Source: Tharpella sp964457755
GTDB taxonomy: Bacteria > Desulfobacterota > Anaeroferrophillalia > Anaeroferrophillales > Tharpellaceae
Direction: 5' to 3'
DNA: 24,345 nucleotides
NCBI GenBank assembly: GCA_964457755.1
Contig: CAYWGC010000044.1
Location: 1 to 24,345, forward strand
The notes under the pieces are model-generated. The model was not told the origin of the DNA and ran no database searches. It saw only the letters and a program-made list of their open reading frames with translations. A program made the position numbers and the translations under genes. Below are positions 23,799-24,345 of the stretch, in pieces. How positions within the stretch are numbered: position 1 is the first letter of the stretch; the number at the start of each line of letters is the position of its first letter.

Positions 23799-24345
23799 CG
23801 GTTCATCCCCGCACTTGCGGGGAACATGTCCGTATGTCGGGCATGCCGTCAAGCGGACCCGGTTCATCCCCGCGCTTGCGGGGAACATACGTTCATTGCG
23901 GCCGGCTTATCGGAACGGGGCGGTTCATCCCCGCGCTTGCGGGGAACATTTGATCGATTCTTCAATCATCGTAGCAGCCCTCGGTTCATCCCCGCGCTTG
24001 CGGGGAACATCGTAAGGCGTGGTTAATTATTTATTCGCTAACCGGTTCATCCCCGCGCTTGCGGGGAACATTTGTGGGTTAATTCATCGGCGGCCTGCGC
24101 CAGCGGTTCATCCCCGCGCTTGCGGGGAACATTTTTCTGTTTGAGGTAAGCCCGTTATTTTATGCGGTTCATCCCCGCGCTTGCGGGGAACATTTTACCG
24201 AACGCTTTCCCGTAATTTGCCATTACGGTTCATCCCCGCGCTTGCGGGGAACATAAAGGAAAGAAAAGGAAAGAAAAGGAAATTAAAGAACCGGTTCATC
24301 CCCGCGCTTGCGGGGAACATTTCAAAATAATCGGTTTCGTAATAT
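23799..24345 (-). CRISPR. Type I-E-like CRISPR array, truncated at the window edge
   Basis: Nine 29-base repeats start at 23799, 23860, 23921, 23982, 24043, 24104, 24165, 24226 and 24292. On the plus strand each begins CGGTTCATCCCC and ends GGGGAACAT, with a CCCCGCGCTTGCGGGG core. On the minus strand the repeat ends ATGAACCG, like the type I-E 5' handle. So transcription should run right to left, with the leader beyond the right edge. The first copy has one change (GCACTTGC), as expected at the trailer end. Spacers are 32 bases, except the last complete one, 37 bases and purine-only for most of its length. The final 25 bases are a partial spacer. No cas genes are in view. Open frames across the array are repeat artefacts. 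Confidence 0.95.

Noticed and set aside
23752..24026. Two overlapping plus-strand open frames over the CRISPR repeats
   Set aside because: The translations consist of the repeat unit read again and again (FIPALAGN or HPRACGEH); this is array sequence.

Overview
The window looks like a chromosomal segment of an anaerobic delta-proteobacterium (Desulfobacterota or Desulfuromonadota type). Three things suggest this: an LbtU-like outer-membrane porin, a selenopeptide plus radical SAM pair, and a cysteine-rich 4Fe-4S type protein. This is inferred from gene content only; there is no rRNA or tRNA in the window. Base composition is roughly balanced. Most genes use ATG with a clear GGAG-type Shine-Dalgarno site, and a few use TTG or GTG.

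Layout. 1-282 holds a long imperfect hairpin and no gene. 283-3467 (+) encodes a divergent adenine-deaminase-family amidohydrolase and an LbtU-like porin. 3464-5667 (-) is the most interesting locus. It contains a radical SAM/SPASM maturase of the SbtM kind and, upstream of it, a small gene that ordinary gene finding misses because it has three in-frame TGA codons. Read through as selenocysteine, these give a 100-residue SbtA-like RiPP precursor with three Ser-Gly-Sec-Gly motifs, a strong ribosome binding site, suitably placed SECIS-like hairpins and a terminator between precursor and maturase. 5820-6330 is a scar zone: a decayed DinJ/YafQ-type toxin-antitoxin pair (5' end replaced by a dispersed repeat, antitoxin frameshifted, toxin stopped after 19 codons), a terminator and one of two palindromic repeats that bracket the locus.

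6327-10228 (-) is a translationally coupled pair, a secreted or periplasmic thioredoxin-fold protein and a PreP-like M16 metalloprotease. 10358-15269 (-) is a purine and methylthioadenosine salvage run: nitroreductase, MTA-family phosphorylase with methylthioinosine-type active-site residues, MTA/SAH deaminase, a CYTH protein and a canonical adenine deaminase. Together these could take methylthioadenosine through methylthioinosine to hypoxanthine, and adenine to hypoxanthine. 15659-22695 is a mixed region: an MFS transporter, two unknown proteins (one with an internal duplication), a PhnD-like-sensor histidine kinase overlapping an MgtC-family gene, a LysE-family exporter abutting a metallo-beta-lactamase-fold hydrolase head to head, and a His/Asn/Tyr-rich secreted protein.

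22796-24345 contains a 4Fe-4S-type protein whose frame is interrupted by TGA exactly inside a Cys cluster, then a type I-E-like CRISPR array (nine repeats in view, running off the right edge, leader side to the right). A single type I-C-like repeat sits at its trailer end, one spacer length away. No cas genes and no selenocysteine machinery (selABCD) are in the window.
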